Origin: Hymenolepis diminuta
Taxonomy: Eukaryota > Platyhelminthes > Cestoda > Cyclophyllidea > Hymenolepididae
DNA: 64,000 nucleotides
Direction: 5' to 3'
Assembly (NCBI GenBank): GCA_900708905.1
Contig: CAADRB010000004.1
Coordinates: 3,758,180-3,822,179, forward strand
The position numbers and the translations under genes were made by a program. Positions within the stretch are counted from its first letter, which is position 1; every line of letters begins with the position of its first letter. The notes under the pieces were generated by a model that had not been told where the DNA came from, did no database searches, and was given only the letters and a program-made list of their open reading frames with translations. Below are positions 58,886 through 64,000 of the stretch, piece after piece.

Positions 58886-61199
58886 GACAATTTCTTACAC
58901 TCTGAAGTTTTTTAAGTTACCTTTAAGTGGAATCTTATTTGATTATTTCATATTTTCAAAAATTTGCTTATTTTCCCAAAAGGCAAAATTTATTTGGAAC
59001 TAAATTAAATGCGATTTTTCAAAACCTATATTCATTTTGCAGACATCACTGAGCTAATAAACCTAAGTGAAACAGATCAATGACCTTGACAATTTTTATC
59101 TATTAAAGTCATTCCATTTGACTGACTACTGAAGGTCACACTTCCGCCAGGGTGACGACATTATTGTCTCTTTGTCTCGTCTAGACTCTCTGTCAAGGAT
59201 TTATAATTGTTTATCAATAATACGGATGATAGACACTCACAGGTACAGGCTGCGTATATGAATTCTCCATTCCGAGGTAAGCATCATTGTGTGACCTTGA
59301 TTCTAGCGAATGGGATCAATATCTCTAATCCTAGTTAGAGATAAACGGCGGATATTTTTAGAATGATAGTCATGAGGCGAATCATGGTTTGATATGAGGT
59401 AGAGTGTTTTTAAAGATTCAAATAAGAGCTTGAATAATGAAGTCTCAGAGTGTATAATAGCATCATCAAATAGTTGATGACGGCTCTCTGTTGTTTTTAC
59501 AAAGCTGTTTCATGCTATAGAAGCATTTCGTTTAATTCTCTAGGCGCAGTAGGGGATAACAAAGAAGAAATGTGTTCTACACCTGCGTCTTCATATCTAC
59601 AACTATTTCCGTATGTAAGATGAGAGTAAGTAATTTTGATAACACTAATGTGTAGATAATCATTCTGTTTTCTTACCCTCGTATAGAGATCAACTTAACG
59701 TCTTCAATTACTAGCTGTCTACAGTTTATAAGGGAAATTTATAAAAAGAGAAAAATTTCTTAAGAGATTCATCTTATTTCATTAATGCATTACCTATATT
59801 ATAATTAAAGGGAACAGTATTTTCGAAACTAAATTAGGCTTTGTGCTAATTTTTTAATAAGAATTGAAACTGATATTGAAAATAATTGAAAAAGTTTGAG
59901 TAAGAATATTTTTCTGCAAAAATAATTAAGGATTGGTTGAAATAAACATATAAATGTTTAAAATTACATACATTCAGAGATTCTTCTGAGTTCTGCAAAA
60001 ATGAAATTAAATTTGTTGTTTATTAATTTTATCATTTCGAATTCAAATTTAATTGGTCCTTCCCATCAAGATCGCCTCCTGACTATCGTTTGAAAGACTT
60101 TTTTCTATAACTTCGAGCTAACAAAATAAGCCTAGTGCTATTTTTCATCTGATACGAAGGAAAAATATACCCCCACTTTTAATTTAAGTAGATACAATGG
60201 CCTAGAACATTAAAAACCTGTTTGATTTGAAAAATATGGCTTACTTATGATTCATCTGATCAACCATTTGTGAGATCGGATCCTCATATTTGTGTAATCC
60301 CTATTACGTAATTTTTATAATATTATGGATCCATTGTGCAGTATTTTCAGCAAATGTCCTTTTTTCAATTGAATGCATTAATCACTCCTATGCGATTAGT
60401 GATGAACATTTATTTACCTTTTTACACTTGCACATGGTATGGAAGTCAAGAAGGACGTCTACCACTGTCTAGGTCACTGGCTGAAAATCATCGACTGACA
60501 TCCCGAAAAGGAATGATCAAAGTCACTAACTAATTAGAAAATGAGTTTATCGATTGGGAGACTCTAGAATGCTACATCCCTATACATAATACATTTTGGC
60601 ATGAGAGTTATGATTCCAAATAAATGGTTTGGTCATTTATTCTATTTGGTGATGATCAGCAACTCATAATACATGTTGACTGCCAACAATCTCTGGAAGA
60701 AATTCAGAAGTTATGGCTACATTATATTTATCTGACTCAGTAACTCTTGTTTACGGGAATGGATTTATTTGATTCCTAATTTCTTCTCACTTTCTTTCGA
60801 ATATGACTTAAAATGTGGGACATGGAATCAAACGGATAATACTGGAAGTTTGGTCCGATCTTTTGCTCAAATCCGTTATGAATGGGTCTATGATAAAGTA
60901 GAATGGAGTTTAAAGAGATGATCGGATATTGTTTTATTAGGTCAATTTGTATATGGCGATACTAGTTTTAAGATATAAGAACTACAATAGAAGTTTCTTG
61001 ATAAAACTCATCACAATTCTCGTTGATATTAAATATTTAAATCAAATAATAACCTAACTCCCAAAATTTCCAGTTCTATGATTATGTAGCATTCTACACG
61101 TACCATTTTTTCCGCGCTTGCTTAATTAATTCACCAAAATTGTATCTTTTCTTCCGGTTTATTACAAGCCGTTTGCACTTTCGCTGCTTCACAAAATTC
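58886..61199. other. Gene-poor AT-rich stretch
   Basis: Two overlapping frames at 60290-60533 have no recognisable motif. No repeat recognised. Confidence 0.5.
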
Positions 61200-61385
61200 C
61201 CAAGCCCATTTAAAAAATCTTTTCGAGCTCTCATCTTGAGTAAAGTATCGGCACTGTTCATCTTCCCAGAGGAGAAATTCGTATTCTATAACCCTTTTAT
61301 TAGAAAGACTTAATCAGTGCCGTCGCTCGTTCCTCATTGAACCTGATTTCGCATGCGAGAACTCTAACCACTCCTTCCCCGCCAA
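61200..61385 (-). repeat. tRNA-derived SINE-like element, copy 5
   Basis: On the minus strand the head reads GGAGTGGTTAGAGTTCTCGC, then ATGCGAAATCAGGTTCAATG. A-box-like TGGTTAGAGTTCTC (61357-61370) and B-box-like CAGGTTCAATG (61335-61345) sit at tRNA-like spacing. The body has CACTGATTAAGTCT and GGGTTATAGAATACGAATTT. The 3' end has CTTTACTCAAGATGAGAGCT. This is the most tRNA-like head of the family. Confidence 0.6.
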
Positions 61386-63729
61386 AGATATCCTGAAACT
61401 TTTAACCCATTGAGTAAACGTTTTATCTTCTTACCTTCCAGTTTTTCTTTTCCCTGACTTTGAGTTGTATTAATTTGTATAGTGTTATTAGGGTTAAATG
61501 AGGTATCCGAAGTACTCTTGACCCACTAAGTGTTTCCAGGTCTACTTAACTTTGTACGTATATGATTCCACTCTGTCTTTTTATAAAAACTAGCATATGT
61601 AGGCAAAATTAATACCCTCATGGGCAAATTGATGAGCTTTATATTATCTAAAGACTAGATAAGCAAGATATATTCGGAGGGTACAGAAATGGGCTCATTC
61701 GTGTACACTTATTTTCTTTCAAGGTAATAGAAAAATCTATCAAAATGACCTTAAGCATGAACAGAATGAGATGGAGGAGATAACTTACATTGAAAGAGTA
61801 AGTCACTTAGGTTGTGTTTTTGTTCAAATGTTAGAATTGTATTATATACGTACAGTTAAGTATAAATTAAACAAATCCTGAAAAGGAAAAACTCTGCTGG
61901 AAGCTGATTATTCAATTTCCTAATGCTAAGGAAGGAGAATTCGTTGATTGTAAAGATGAAGAGATAGTGGAATAACATTAAATGAATCATCTCTTTAGGT
62001 AAACTGGAGGATGAACAACATTGAAAGGAATGCGCTGCTGTAGGAGAAGTGATACAATTTTACTTCTTTCCTTCATGCCGTTTTCAATTGCAATATTGAA
62101 GTTGATGCAACTGTACTTGATGCTGATACGTATCAGCTACCAATCGGTAAAATGCAGTAACAGAAGTTGTAACTAGGACGAACCTGAATCATGGACAGAG
62201 GGGGATTCAAAACATGCGGAGATAAAGATGCACGTCTCTACATGTGCAAGTGTGTCTGACTTTCCTTTCTCTCTCGACTCCATGTGTCCTGATTTTAAAC
62301 TCTCTCGGTAGTTAATAAACAAGATTCAGGCACAAACGAAGCAAAATCCAATTGATGAATTTGAGCAACATCTCAATGCCTTTTTAAAAGAAGTAAATTG
62401 ATCGTCCGAAAAAGGCCAATTACACCGGTACGTGATGATCAACTTGACTCAATTAAACTCTGACAACTTATTCATGAGTTAATAGACTAAATGGACGGTC
62501 CTTTCCATATATTTGAATCCACATATCGATAATTATCTTAACATAACCGAGTTCAATATGGCGATTACGTTTCAATTCCTATTATATCATCATATTAAGC
62601 TAACTTATTATGCTGCACTATTAATTAATATCAATTTTATTGACAATTTCACTGATATATGGAACTTTCATTTCAATTATGAATAAAAGGAAAACAGGCC
62701 GCTTGAATAATCAGCACAAATTAACATTGAATGATAATTCAAATGAATAAAATCCCCCGTTTCTAAATCAACATAATTAAAATGTTTGATAAAAAAGATA
62801 ATCAAAATTATTATATTATTACCCATAGCAAAATGGAAAATTTCTACAGTCTTTGATTGCGGAAAGACAGCTAAAATCGGACAAGTAAAGTTCCATCAGG
62901 AATGAGAGAGGGGGATAGAAAAGTGAAACCCAAAAGATTTGTTTCATTTGATTTTCATATCCGAGTTCTAAGATGCTCACTTAACGGACAATTCATTGCT
63001 TCTTCTTTCAAAATTCAAGTTACATATTTCGTCCAGTGCTCATTGGCCGGTTCTTTTAAATACCTCTTATTTCAAACAATAACTATATATTTAACATTTT
63101 AAGCCAAATGTATATTTACACTGCTTCGTAAAGGCTTATTTCATAAGTTGGTTCTAAATCACTTGATAGCAATTGAAAATTAGCATTTAAAACTATACAT
63201 GACTGTATGATTGGGTATGTTGTTTATTTTAACTTCAGAACGACAGAGAGATTCAGCAGTTAAATTCAAAACAGCATCAACTAAACCGCATTTCAAGTTT
63301 GCTTTTTTATAAAATGGCGTATATTTGAATGATTCGATTAATCCCAACACGTGGGGAGGGCTTCGTATTCGAATTTATTTTGTATATGCACAAATTGCCC
63401 TTACATAAGATTTCTTTCTTTGACACTTAAAGATCTTTAAAACAATTGTATTTAGTACTGTAGTGCTAATTTTAACGCAGATATTAGTTTGGCATTTCAA
63501 TGAGATGATGAATTTAAAAAATATGATTAAATGGGGGTTTCAAACTAGTATTAAACTTGAAAAAATGTGGTTCGAAAATGACGGTGCGCATACAATAGTC
63601 CGGTTCCGATATTTTCATATTAGTAATTTATAACTAGATTGCAATTATGACTCCATCTATTGATTGCTAAAATTTCCAGTGATGTGGGGAGTGTTCTAAT
63701 TGAAAATGGCTCGTTTATCTTTCACTCAC
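61386..63729. other. Stretch with weak exon-like pieces, nothing recognised
   Basis: A short open piece at about 61726-61794 sits between a pyrimidine-rich CAAG and GTAAGT. Another open piece at about 62312-62398 ends QHLNAFLKEVN and a stop. Neither matches a family I know and no gene model is proposed. Confidence 0.35.
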
Positions 63730-63749
63730 AAATACTTCAAAAACACTAA

Positions 63750-63870
63750 GAGAGACCTGGCAATCACATTGTCGTCTGCCTGACAAAGCGTTCGAATCGA
63801 CCATCCATGTCAATGACACGAGATAATCCTGATGCATTCCGTTCCTGATATTTCGATAGTCCGGGTATAG
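63750..63870 (+). repeat. Possible SINE-like head
   Basis: A-box-like ACCTGGCAATCACATTG and a good B-box-like GCGTTCGAATCGACC (63788-63802). The downstream body resemblance is weak. Confidence 0.3.
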
Positions 63871-64000
63871 ACGAAACAGTAATCCCTATGCCATCAGTTA
63901 TCCCTTACTAATGATTAACATAAGGAGAAAAATTTTGAGTAATTAATGCTATTTGAGTCAGCGCCATGGAATTATTATCAGTTACCATACCAGATAGAAG

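Overview
The window is eukaryotic nuclear DNA. It is AT-rich, with GT-AG introns, long non-coding stretches, microsatellites, dispersed repeats and a 504-base assembly gap. The one confidently recognised gene lies on the + strand in the first 23 kb. It encodes a p120 RasGAP (RASA1-type) protein in at least 13 exons running from the C-terminal SH2 domain to the stop codon. Base composition, intron style and the divergent, insert-rich protein suggest a parasitic flatworm, perhaps a hymenolepidid tapeworm. That placement is a guess from general appearance, not from a diagnostic marker.

Region 1-22965: the RASA1-like gene, entered in an intron, so the upstream exons (expected SH2/SH3) lie outside the window. 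The visible exons join without breaking frame into about 1120 codons in the order SH2 - PH - C2 - RasGAP - low-complexity tail. All four domains carry or adjoin long Ser/Gly/Ala/Asn-rich insertions. The RasGAP domain keeps the FLR arginine motif but has no arginine in the finger loop, so GTPase stimulation may be lost or greatly altered.

Region 22966-64000: about 41 kb with no confidently recognisable gene. It holds several copies of a tRNA-derived SINE-like repeat (another copy sits in a RASA1 intron), microsatellites, hairpins, a GC-richer island near 42.6-43.5 kb and the gap at 49639-50142. Two weak protein-like signals are recorded: a possible cadherin-repeat exon near 35.47-35.71 kb and a broken ferritin-like relic on the minus strand near 25.7-25.85 kb. 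It may be intergenic, or hold long introns of a neighbouring gene.

I found no prokaryotic features, CRISPR arrays, operons, rRNA genes or convincing functional tRNA genes. All domain calls come from reading the translated sequence and comparing it with remembered family motifs; no database search was run.
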